From Portulaca oleracea (Eukaryota; Streptophyta; Magnoliopsida; Caryophyllales; Portulacaceae): a DNA stretch of 64,000 nucleotides. Location of the stretch: NCBI GenBank assembly GCA_029582165.1, contig CM055877.1:27505355-27569354 (forward strand), written 5' to 3'. The stretch's first letter is position 1. Each line of letters starts with the position of its first letter. The notes under the pieces are model-generated. The model worked only from the letters and a program-made list of their open reading frames with translations, was not told the DNA's origin and did not search any database. The position numbers were made by a program, and so were the translations under genes. Below, piece by piece: positions 10,624 to 20,833 of this stretch.

Positions 10624-11829
10624 ATAGGTCTCAGGTTCGATTTGGTTTTGGGTCAGATCATTTCGGATGTTTCGGTTATAATTGTTTCATCTCACCTCAG
10701 ATGTCAGTTCGGGTATGGGCCCGGGTCATTCGGTTTAGATATCGGGTTCGGATCAGTTTTGATAGGTCTAGGTCCGCCAATTTTAATGGTTTTGTTTTCC
10801 TTTATAGGTAAAAGTGAGGTTGACAAACCAAAACGATGCTTTGTATACCTACCAAATGAAGGCTTGTATATGAAAAACACGTAAGTAAATAAAAAAATGA
10901 GACAACTTTTTTTTTAAAAAAAAAAACCCAATTTTTAAGCTTCCCCATTTATTAAATAAGTCTCCAATGGATTGGCCTGCGACTTGAAAGGCACAATCCT
11001 ACATGGAGTTTCGAGTCAATATGAAGTTGCTTATGTTTTCCCGGGTGCACTTTTGATTGTTTCGCATAAAATATTTTTTCTAAACTTCATCTCATGTAGT
11101 TTGAGTCTATGATCTAATCAATCTAGCTTCCAAAAGTTCTAAATGGTCAGAATCCTCGAGGTTTGCTTCCAAAGATGAGCATGACAGCGTGCCAATATAG
11201 TACCCTAGGTCAAGCTAACTAGCCAGGAATCCACAATGAATTCGTACATAGTGGGACCTAATTGGGTCACTACTTGCGCTCAATATACACTCTCGAGGTC
11301 ATAATAGTGCCCTGAATAGGTCAATTGGTAGGTCGAGTATCTCTGAGGATTTCTGTAGAAACTATAGAGCTTAAACATTGTTGACATAGTGCGTGAACTA
11401 TAGACCATTTTCAACTTCAAAGCTAAAAGCTCATCAAACTATAAAATATTGAATATGCTTGAAATAAGTTAGGGTAGAGTCGCTAGCTAACTTTATGAAA
11501 ACGGAAAAAACAAAAAATAAAACTCGACAATTAGTGAACCAAAGGCTAAACTCAGGGGTAAAGGTACTTGTGTAAAGGGGTCCCTTTATGATGCGCGCCG
11601 AGATGACCTTCATTGAATTGTGTTTTAAAAGGAAAAAGAAACAAATAGGAAAGTTGTAACATTGTTATTCTCAAATTATGCTAAAGGAAAAAAATGAATA
11701 AAAAAAGGTTACTTCGAGCAGGGCTTGCTCTGAACTATATTTTTACAAGCAGATAAGGAAGTGACACTAATATTAAAACAAAAGCAAGGTCTTTAACGAA
11801 CCGTAAAGCAGAACCCGTAGTAGTAGCTT

Positions 11830-12720
11830 GGTTGATGTAGTGAGTAGGAATCCACAAGAGTTCCTTAGTGCAAGAAATTCATAAGGTACCAGGTGACAAA
11901 AATTTGTGAGATTCTCTAAGTGATAGAAATACATGTAGAACCCTAGGTGATAGAAATCCATGAGGTTCTTGGAGTGACAGAAATCTATAGAAGATATTTT
12001 TTGTGTATCAAAAGTGTTGGATAGTAAACCTGAATCAAACTTTTTTAGGCCCCAAATTGGAGGTCAAGCCTTCCTTTTATAGAAATCTCAAAGGAAGTTA
12101 TTTTGATGCATGGTCTCTAGAAATCTACAACAAACCCGTTGAATGGACCAATAGTTATTTGCGGTTTTCGACAATTTCTTATAGGCACTTACTATTGTTC
12201 GCTTGATTGTTGACTGCAATATTGAAATCCATGAGGACCTAAAGTATGTGGGTTTTGACTATTGACTACGGTTACTTTAACTACTGACATGACATGCGAG
12301 AATAAAATCTGCAAGGAACCTCGGGTCTTGAATTCGTTAAGATCCTATATCGGCTAGAAATCCGCGCAAGCCCTCTTAGGGTCAAAGTCCACGAGAAGAC
12401 CTGCCCGCTTTGGGCCTTCATTCGTGAAGTGTCGGATTTATTTTGGGCTTCGAAAATCCATGTGGCACCCATTACATGGAATCAACAAGATTTTAACACA
12501 AATAAAATCCGCTAGGAATCCAATGGCCGGTTTGAATGAAAATTGGTTTTGACCCAAAATATGCTACATATTGACCAACATTTGACTTTGGCTAGCAATT
12601 GTTGACTTTACTGAGTTGGACTTGACTAGACTTGACTCAAATTCGCTAGGACTTAGCCCAAAATCCCCTAAGATTTGTATTGGTCTGAATTCCACGTGGA
12701 TTTAAAATTGGGTCTTTCAT
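11830..12720 (+). repeat. Degenerate dispersed motif (AAATCCATGAGG...CCTTAGG)
   Basis: At 11845-11990 units of about 33 bp repeat (GTGATAGAAATCCATGAGGTT, with variants such as GTGACAAAAATTTGTGAGAT). Further on the same words recur with wider spacing: AAATCCATGAGGACC (12224), AAATCTGCAAGGAACC (12304), GAAATCCGCGCAAG (12357), AAAGTCCACGAGAAG (12384), AAAATCCATGTGG (12453) and AAAATCCGCTAGGAATCC (12505). This looks like an old minisatellite that has drifted. Confidence 0.5.
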
Positions 12721-13178
12721 CGCCAGTTTGAATATCCCGAACCAAAACTACCCCGTTTAGCATTCGATTTTTCCTATTTGATGCACCAGGTTTTTAAAGC
12801 GGTTCACGGTAGCGATTTTGTGAATTGGTGGTTCAGATTTTTTGAACAATCCTAATATCAAGGATATTGATATAAGAGCCATGAGTATTGGAGATCAAGT
12901 TGGAGAAACTAATGGCCTTGGGTCCCAAACATATCAATATCCAACTTAGATTATCATTCATGCTCAGTGGGCCAAATGAAATTACTAAAAATACCTCAAA
13001 ATATGTCATACTATAATTCATTTCTATCAAAGATCCAAGTAGTAGACTTTTCCATACTTTCAACGTGTGAAGGTTAAACATTAATGTGTTCTTAGTTGAG
13101 TCTACGGGCGCCTGTTGTAAGATAGAGCATACAAGATGGAACTTACCTAATCTGAATACAAGGGTGTAGCTCATTCCC

Positions 13179-13400
13179 CTTTTTTTTCGATTATTAGTAG
13201 CCACAAGGCTAAAAGTTCAAGAAGTACAGTAACCGGCTTACAGTACAACAAAACAACCACCACCCTAGCCATAAAGCTAAATGTTCAAGAAGTACAGTAA
13301 TCGGCTTACAGTACCGTAAAACAACCACCACCCAAAGAAAAATGTTACAACCAAACAGCTAAATAAGATAACATAATAAGGACTTTAAACCACTAAACAA
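13179..13400 (-). mobile_element. LINE-like 3' end with a duplicated 68-bp unit
   Basis: Read on the minus strand, a TTGGTTGTAACATTTTTC-type sequence leads to two tandem 68-bp units (13266-13333 and 13198-13265) and ends in CTAATAATCGAAAAAAAA (13180-13200). The A-run at the end is what target-primed LINE insertion leaves. Similar endings occur at 34.5 and 41.3 kb. No coding part remains. Family assignment is inference. Confidence 0.55.
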
Positions 13401-14220
13401 GACTAAAACATCACAAAAAGCAAGATCAATGAATTTAGCTCGTTCCCTATTAGAATCTCTTTAGACAAGGATTTTTTAGAGCATACATAAGAATATGAGT
13501 ATGGCCTTAGAGGCTTTAGTATGTTAGTTATGTTCGCGAGGAAGTTTGATTCCAAGAAAACAAATCTACGTAGTCTGAACCTTTGCAAACATTGTTTAAG
13601 TGCAGGAAATTTTCCCACCTTTAAAATATATTCGTTTGGGTGATTGTTGGAGTTGCTTCAAAAGTAGAGGGAGTCCAACACATTTCTCCAGTATTGCACT
13701 CCTTTGATACACTAATTACATAACAAATCATGACTTAATTGCATAAATTACTTCACAAATTAACTAGTTCACAGATTCCTTTTTCTTTGATAAAATTGTT
13801 GTCTTTGTTGTATCTTTGACGTTCTCCAAATTCCAATTGTTATATGATACAAGTTGAAGTACCTTCCTACCTAGATACACCAAGATGTTAAATATTAAAA
13901 AAATAATTCATCAATATTTACTATATAATTCGTTATAAAGTTATCAATATTATTACAAAAATTCATCGATATTTTTTAAATTTATCATTTTTTTTATTTA
14001 GATAAACTCATCACATAAAAGTTGATTTATTTTAATACATAAATTCATCACAACGTGCCAATGACACTAATATTTATCCATCTCACACCTCCAAATTTGC
14101 TGATCAAAGTTTCTTATAATTGCTCATTCTAGTATGTACGTCGTTGGATAACATGCCTCACAACTCACAAATCTATTGTAGCAGCAGGGCAACGAATTCG
14201 ATTTATGACAGTTGGTTAAC

Positions 14221-14754
14221 AGAATTTTTTGCATTTTAGACCGAGTAATTTATTTTCTAAACCCTTATTTTTCAACATTAATTTTTTAAACCCTAAAGTT
14301 TGTATACTGAATAAAAAAGAACCTTAAAGTTTGTGGGCTGAAGAAAAATGTCTATGTATCATTCTTTCTTCCTCCCATATTTGAATTCTCTCCCGATTGA
14401 CGCCAAACTTCAGGACATTGTTTAAAACTTATATTAAAGCTACAATACATCTCTCTTATTCATGTCGGGGCTACTTAGTTCCCTGAGTACATGGGTTTAC
14501 ATGAATAAGAGAGGTTTATTATATCTTTAATATCAATTTTAACCTTAGTTTTGAAATTTTACACCAATTCGGGAGAAAAATGCAAATATGGAAAGAAAAG
14601 GAAAAATGAGAAACAAACCTTTTTTTCAGGCCACAAACTTTAGGGTCCTTTTTTTTAGCCTACAAACTTTAGGGTCTAAAAAATTAATGTTGAAAACCAT
14701 AGGTTTAAAAAAATAAATCATCTTATACTTCGTGGTCCAAAATGCAAAAACCCC
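14221..14754. mobile_element. MULE-like foldback MITE with long inverted repeats, 9-bp duplication
   Basis: The two arms of more than 100 bp are inverted copies. The left arm (14225-14345) holds TTTTTTGCATTTTAGACC, CAACATTAATTTTTTA and ACCCTAAAGTTTGT. The right arm (about 14630-14750) holds their complements. The flanks are TTGGTTAAC (14212-14220) and TCGGTTAAC (14755-14763), a 9-bp duplication with one mismatch, typical of Mutator-like elements. In the centre a second hairpin is formed by CTCTCTTATTCATG (14451-14464) and CATGAATAAGAGAGG (14501-14515). Confidence 0.8.
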
Positions 14755-14763
14755 TCGGTTAAC

Positions 14764-15306
14764 ACCTCACAACTATACTTAATTAAACCTAGTTTCATAA
14801 AAATTTCTCTATCTATTAGTCTTATTCCTTATATAGTTTTTTTATTTCTTAATTAACTAAGTTAATTAGGTTGTATTGATAAAAAAATAATGCGGATTAG
14901 GATAGAGAAAAAAAATATAATTAAAATATTGGTATGATAAACCTATAATCAAGCTCGTCTCATGAAATTCTCACCATCAGTCTCAGAAGTCAAGTCTCAT
15001 TTTCACACTGGAATACCTTACACAACCTCAGTTCGTTCTCGTCCCATGTTATGTAAACAATGAGTCGAATTTAAACCCACAATTGGATATGGTGACCGAT
15101 AATGGTGAGCATGAGTACGTAATACTCACTCGATAAGGTGGAAGCAGTATGGCCCACAAGGAGAATTAGAGTTAGACTCTCCATATCAACTTGTTTTCCC
15201 ATGGTTATCATGAGCTTGGTTAAAATAACTAAAAAAAGGGGTGTAGGCCCCACATTTAATAATTTAAATTCACTACAACCAAAATAAATAAAAAAAAAAG
15301 AAAAAA
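14764..15306. other. No gene recognised
   Basis: The stretch is AT-rich. A minus-strand frame at 15071-15406 has no recognisable domain and overlaps the start of the LINE-like fragment. I see no promoter, RNA gene or transposon end here. Confidence 0.4.
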
Positions 15307-15887
15307 TTGTCGAGAATCTCGTCTTCGTCCTCGCTCGCTGAGCATGAGTCCGAATTGTTCTTACCGCCGACGACGCTCGTCCTTGCCTTTGCAATGCGTT
15401 TCTCATGTCACTCTGCTGATGTTGATGACTCGATTTTGGAGGGTTCCAAAGCTTGTGCTAGAGGAAGGAAGAAGGGGAAGACTTTTCCAAAGGTTAAGTG
15501 GCATTTGGTCAGCCAAATTGCTTGCAAATCTGCTCGCTCAAAAGATCATGTCAGAAGGAAGGGTAAAAATACGAGCTTGGTAAATGAGTCGTCAGAGCAT
15601 CCTCAAGCTGATCTGGCGGACATGGCGCGCAGAGTGGCCAAGTTTGGCTGTGGTTTTGGATTCATTCGTGGGGACCCAAAGACGGTTGAGAAGCGGCTTA
15701 AGGAGAAATGGCGAAGAGAATGAAAATGTTAATTTTGTGTTTTATTTTTGCTGTTTGTCTTGGTTTGGCTGTGTGGCCTCTTTGTTGGTTGTTGTCCTTT
15801 TGCTGTACTTTCCTCTGCGGTTTTCATTGCGTCGTTGCTGACTTATTAGCATTTTTGGCTTTCAATAATAAAAAATAAAAAAAAAAA
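15307..15887 (+). mobile_element. LINE-like 3' fragment with a short basic reading frame and poly(A) tail
   Basis: The plus-strand frame ends at 15721-15723. It encodes a basic C-terminal segment with DDSILEGS, then KVKWHLVSQIACKSARSKD and ERLKEKWRR-like ends. A T/G-rich 3' region follows (TTGTTGTCCTTTTGCTG) and then TTTCAATAATAAAAAATAAA with an A-run to 15887. A related peptide with EDSILEAS and KIKWQRVREATFRVVRGQKD is found on the minus strand at 41516-41803, also before a T-rich 3' end and an A-run. The protein's role is not known to me. A retroposon origin is inferred from the tail and the recurrence. The frame has no ATG at its first codon; an ATG lies at 15390. Confidence 0.5.
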
Positions 15888-15993
15888 GTAGCACCCACAT
15901 ACATTTTTAATTAATAAATAAAAATCATGATCACAAATGGAAAGCTAGCTAAATAAAGAGATTAATATTGACTCTCTTGATAAGCGTCCAAAC

Positions 15994-16510
15994 TAGACCT
16001 GTTCAATGGGCTGGAGACCCGCCCGGCCCGACTCGACCCGAAAAAGTGCGGGTCAAGGCCACAATTTTAGACGGTAATCTGGACCGGCCCGAAAAAGTCG
16101 GGGCCCCGAAGCATGGTCGGGTCGGGCTCGGGCCAAGGGTACGTGACCCGACCCGACTAAATGCATTAACTTTTTTCAAAAAAATCGTAGATTAGGTTTT
16201 ATTTTTCATGACCCGACCCGGCCCGGCCCGATGACCCGGCTAAACACATTAACTTTTTTTAAAAATCCTAGATTAGGTTCTACTTTTTGTGACCCAACTC
16301 GATGACCCGACAAAATACGTAAATTAAATGCGTAAATTTTTAGGTTTTTTGTATATTAAAAAGTTCATATTATACCGTTGTCGGCCCGTTGACCCGGCCC
16401 GCGGCCCGTAGGGTCAGGGCTCGGGCCGAGAGTACTTGCCCGAAGGTCGGGTCGGGTCAGGCTCGGACCGGCGGGTCAGAAACTTACAACCCGACTGTTG
16501 AACAGGTCTA
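15994..16510. mobile_element. hAT-type MITE, TIR TAGACCTGTTCAA, 8-bp duplication
   Basis: The left end TAGACCTGTTCAA (15994-16006) is a perfect inverse of TTGAACAGGTCTA (16498-16510). The flanks GTCCAAAC (15986-15993) and GCCCAAAC (16511-16518) match at 7 of 8 bases. The interior is rich in GACCCGACCCG/GGCCCG words, far more GC-rich than its surroundings. It belongs with the elements at 7576-10770 and 33291-33759, which share TAG(A/G)CC-type ends and 8-bp duplications. No coding capacity. Confidence 0.85.
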
Positions 16511-16906
16511 GCCCAAACTTACTGTTGAGGGTACTCTGATACTCTTTGCTCAAAGTAAAAAGGGAGAATCTAATGATATATAGTACCCATGTTCCAAAAA
16601 GAAAAAGCTTTGAATATTAACTCTATCTGCTAATCACTTGAGCAATGTATGGGCATGATTTATATCGAAAGCCAAAAGAATAATAACCCCTAAGGGAGGA
16701 GTGAAAGACAACAGTTTAGTGCTTTTCCTTTTTTTTTTTTTGACACAGAAAGACAACAGTATTTGAAAGTGAATGCATTGACCATGACTAGAAATATAGA
16801 AATTATGTGCACTATTTATTATTATTACAGTTGCTCTTTAATTGTGTTTTTCCTTTTTGCACTAATTAAGGCCATTTTTCCCTGGTGGCATGCTTGCTTG
16901 TCTCAC

Positions 16907-16914
16907 TATAAAAA
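16907..16914 (+). promoter_or_regulatory. TATA box of the response-regulator locus
   Basis: TATAAAAA lies 78 bp before the ATG at 16992. A (CT)n run at 16949-16965, common in plant 5' untranslated regions, lies between them. This suggests the promoter architecture is still in place even though the coding region is damaged. Confidence 0.55.
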
Positions 16915-18042
16915 CAACTGCAGTGAAGCAACTGGTACTCACTGCTCATCTCTCTCTCTCTCTCTGTGAAAAGTATTAAGAATTGAAGGACATGGAAGAA
17001 GTATCAATGATGGGAGAGAATGTCACAGAAATGGAGCAAGTAAGAGGTGATGAAGAAGATGAGAATATAAACAATGAGAAGAATGGTTTCCATGTCTTGG
17101 CTGTGGATGATAGCCTCATTGATAGGAAGATGATTGAGAAGCTTCTCACTCTCTCATCCTACAATGGTATGTAATTAACTAAAGGGAAATTAGATTAAAA
17201 TAATCTTAATTTTGGTTCATAGTAGACTTAATAATCTAAATTTTAGATTTATTTTTGAATAATCTGAACTTTGAGCTCTTTAAATTTTAGCAGCATGTCA
17301 CTGAAGTAAGTTCTACTTGGCACACCTAAAATGCTCTGGCACATACCGCCGCCGCCATGCCACCCCACCACCAAATTAGGTTGAACTTTAATTCGGTGGT
17401 GTGCTACTGGAATTCAAGGGGGCTCGAAGTTCAGATTATTAAGAAACAAAACTAAAGTTCAAATTATTAAGTTTACTATGGCCCAAAGTTCAGATTATTT
17501 AAATCAAATTTCATGATGTACAAATTCTAGTAATTAGATTAGAGAAAAAGTTAGTAAGTACTAGCTAGTTGGTACATATAAACTCAGCTATATAGTATGC
17601 TAATTTGCTCCTAAACGTCACTCTTAAACAAATGGCAGTGACTTGTGTGGAGTCAGGGGACAAAGCATTGGAGTATCTGGGTTTGGCAGATGACAACCCA
17701 CATGTTCAAGATCATGACATTGATGATGATCATCCACATCATTATCATCATGATTCTACCATTCATCTTTGGCCTTCCTCAGCTAATCACCATCACCAAG
17801 ATGTGAGTTTTACGTCTCTTCTTTTCAACTTCTTTCACTGAATTTAGCTATCTACATTGAAAACTCCTGATTTATGTCAACTAACATTATATATATTCAT
17901 ATGTAGAATTTTAGATGATTGTTATATAAATGTCATCATCTTTCTCGCAACCGAGCATTTGCCTTTAAAAGTGATCGCTAGATAGTATGCTATATATATA
18001 GCCATATACATATTACTACGGAGTATTATATACGAAAATTTT

Positions 18043-18345
18043 CATTTTGAAGAAACTATTTTTTGGTACTCTATCTTTTCAAAACTAATTTTGGGGTACC
18101 CTTACTTTTAGGATTAGAAATTACTAGGTGAATTTCCGACGGAACTCCTATTTATTCAAATCATTTTTGTCCACAAAAACAAAGGGCATTTTCGTCCACA
18201 AAAACACTTAATCAATTTCCCGCCTAAAACTTACCGGTGAATTCAAATCATTGGCCGAAAATTCAACTAATTATTTCTAATTCTAAAAGTTAGGGTACCC
18301 CAAAATTAGTTTTTAAAACTTGGGGTACCAGAAAAACATTTCACC
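18043..18345. repeat. Foldback (inverted-repeat) element
   Basis: The left arm 18043-18140 (AACTAATTTTGGGGTACCC, TTTTAG(G)ATTAGAAAT) and the right arm about 18253-18345 are inverted copies with roughly 80% identity by eye. The spacer is about 110 bp. I could not find a convincing target duplication, so the superfamily is open. Confidence 0.65.
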
Positions 18346-18494
18346 AAAAATTAGGGTACCCCTTAGTAATTTTTTGGAAAATTTTAGATGTGTATATCAG
18401 TATATTTCATCATTTCAACAAAACTATTTGGCAGGGGGAAAAACACTTTCTAAGAAAATGTTTTCTCAAATGTCTAGTGTATTGTACAAGAAAG

Positions 18495-19164
18495 TGTTGG
18501 GGAGATCCAAAGGGGGCCCACTTCAATCAAGGCCCATGGTATACAAGTTAAGTGAGGTTCCATTTTAAAATTAATTGGTGTTAAGAGGAGTAGCCCACTT
18601 GAGATACATACCATGTCCTTTCTCTTTACTTTTCCGATGTGAGACATTTTTACTCATGGGTAAATCCCAACAATCTTCCCCTTCACACATGAGTCTCTCC
18701 CCCTTGATCGGAAGCCTCTTTTGCCCAAGGTTTCAAGTCACTATCAGGAGCCCATCATAGCCGCACCTTACTCTACAAAGCTGCACCCTACTCCACCTGA
18801 GTCTCATGACACCACTCTGTCTCAAGAGTCCCAGTCGCACCATACTCCACCCGAGTCTCATGCCACCACTCTGAGCATTCAAGAGACCCAGCCGTGCACG
18901 CGCTATGGTCCCAACTCCTGTCCACAGTGATCTTCCCACAAATTGCACGCACCCAACCGAACGAACCATCTCTGATACCACTTGTTGGGGAGATCCAAGG
19001 GGGGCCACTTCAACCAAGGCCCATGGTACACAAGTTAATTGAGGTTTCATCTTAAAACCAATTGGTGCTAAGAGGAGTAGTCCACTTGACATATATACCA
19101 GGTCATGTCCTTTCTCTTTATTTTTTCGATGTGAGACATTTTTACTCATGGGTGAATCCCAACA
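18495..19164 (-). mobile_element. TRIM: complete miniature LTR retrotransposon, duplication GAAAG
   Basis: Two direct LTRs (18495-18672, 178 bp; 18983-19164, 182 bp) begin TGTTGGGG and end CCCAACA. They flank only 310 bp of noncoding interior. On the minus strand the order is LTR (18983-19164), primer site TGGTATCAGAGA (complement at 18969-18980, two bases from the LTR), interior, polypurine tract (complement of ATCTTCCCCTTCAC, 18673-18686), LTR (18495-18672). The primer site fits the 3' end of initiator tRNA-Met. GAAAG lies on both sides (18490-18494 and 19165-19169). No protein is encoded, so it must have been moved by proteins of another element. It sits in intron 2 of the response regulator, inside an older repeat. 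Confidence 0.9.
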
Positions 19165-20263
19165 GAAAGGTTTGGAGAATCATTTCAAAGAAATCATTTC
19201 CCCCAAAGGAAGGAAATTAACTTCCTTTATTCAATCTAGAAAAAATATTTTCCACCCTTGATTGTTAGATCGATTTTCACTTCTCTAACTAAAATTTGAG
19301 GGTGAAATTTAACATTAACGGCTTTGCTCGAAATTTCGGAACACGATAGAATTGATTAAAAAAAGCTCAAATATAAATTTTCTGCTCAAAATATTTTTAT
19401 CTAATAACATTTATCGTGACATATACCAGAATTTTTGCTGCTAAAACTAATTGAAACTTTAAAAACTTCAAACTGAACTGTTTAATTCGAAACTTTATGA
19501 TTTGATATTACGGACTAAGAAAAGCTCAAATATAAAATTTGAGCTCCAAATATTTTCATTTGAAACAAATATCGCCACTTTTGTCGACATTTTTTTACGG
19601 TTAAATATGACTGAAACTTAATAGCAAAATTCAATTTCATCGGTTTGTCACGAAACTTTTCAAAATGATAGAAATGATTAAAAAAAGCTCAAACATGAAT
19701 TTTGAGGTCTAAATATTTTCATTTTGAACATATATCACTACTTATGTAGTCATATATGATCATTTTCCGAAAAATAATTTGTCTCCTACTAAACAAAGGA
19801 AAATTTGATATAGAAAATCATTTTCCTTGGAAATTATTTCTCTTGGAAAACGATTCCTCCGAAATCATTTTCCTTCCAACCAAACAGAACCTTAGTCATT
19901 TTAGCTTGTAAAGAAGATGATTTCAACCCATTCTCTAAATATTTTAATTTCTATGACAAAATAGGAGTAAATATTTTTTTTTAATGTCAAAAAATATGAT
20001 CATATATAAGAGTGTATTTGTCGAATTTAAAGGGTGATTTGTGGCCTATTTGTTCATCTTTAGGCTTTTGGTCCCTTAGCTTGCAACTATCCGTAACAAT
20101 TATGGCTTCTACGTACTATTTATTGAAAATATGACAAAACACTTATAATTTCAAGCAGCATTTTTGTATAGTCTTTTCTGTATGACGGTCTCCTTATCGT
20201 AGCTCTTAAACAACTTGTGACTGCTTACTTGTCAGTTGGAACTATTTATGTGCAATTGTTTAT

Positions 20264-20576
20264 GGTCCTGTTTGACAACCAGCTGATAGTTGTTAGCTTG
20301 TAGCTGTTAGCTGATACATGTTTGAATTAGTTGTTTGACTTTAGTTGTTTGGGTTAGCTAATTGTAGGAAAAGTGTTTGGTAAAGTAGTTTTTTATGAAA
20401 ATCTAACTAAAAATGCTTAATCAAGTAGTTTTTTGAAACTAGCTTTTTGGGTCCAAAAAGCTAAAATAAAAAGTTACTTACCAAACACCACAAGTAGATT
20501 TTTAACTTTGGTCAAAAAGCTAAAAGATGTTCAAAAAGCTAAAAGCTACCAAAAAAGCTGGGTAGCCAAATACCCA
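20264..20576. mobile_element. hAT-like MITE (first of two related copies)
   Basis: The left end GGTCCTGTTTGACAACCAGC and the right end (reverse GGTATTTGGCTACCCAGC) are imperfect inverted repeats. The interior repeats AGCTGATAGTTGTTAGCT and AAAAAGCTAAAA words. A second copy with the same two ends lies at 42268-42776 in inverse orientation. No target duplication was established. Confidence 0.5.
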
Positions 20577-20599
20577 CTATGATTGGCTTCGGTAACTAA

Positions 20600-20802
20600 G
20601 GCCCTGTTCGACAAAAACAGTGGATTGAGTAGCGGATAGCTGCTTGGGCAGCGGATAGCTGTTTGGCTAGCGGATAGCTATTTTGTATCAGTGGATAGCT
20701 GATAGTTGGCAAAGTAAATGTTTGTAAAGAATATGTTCGGTAAAATTAGCGGTTGAATTAGCTGATAAATGTAAAATGACCAAACAGGACATGACTATTA
20801 TT

Positions 20803-20833
<31 letters not shown>

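Larger units (their letters stand above)
7576..10770. mobile_element. hAT-type non-autonomous element, split by two solo LTRs
   Basis: The left end TAGACCTATCAAA (7576-7588) and the right end TTTGATAGGTCTA (10758-10770) are perfect inverted repeats. The flanks are GGTCAGCC (7568-7575) and GGTCCGCC (10771-10778), an 8-bp target duplication with one mismatch, as hAT elements make. The body is rich in GGGTC/GGTTCGG words and appears in pieces at 7590-7915, 8626-8820, 9611-9686 and 10624-10770. The last gaps are solo LTRs at 8821-9605 and 9687-10623. An AT-rich stretch at about 7916-8625 may be a further insertion or part of the body. Without the two LTRs and their duplications the element is about 1.46 kb. 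No transposase is visible. Confidence 0.8.
10779..14211. other. No gene recognised; degenerate repeats and a LINE-like tail
   Basis: The frames at 11773-11961, 12003-12206, 12281-12472, 12833-13204 and 13403-13618 have no recognisable domain and no exon pattern. The recognisable content is a run of degenerate AAATCCATGAGG-like motifs (11830-12720) and a LINE-like 3' end (13179-13400). Confidence 0.5.
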
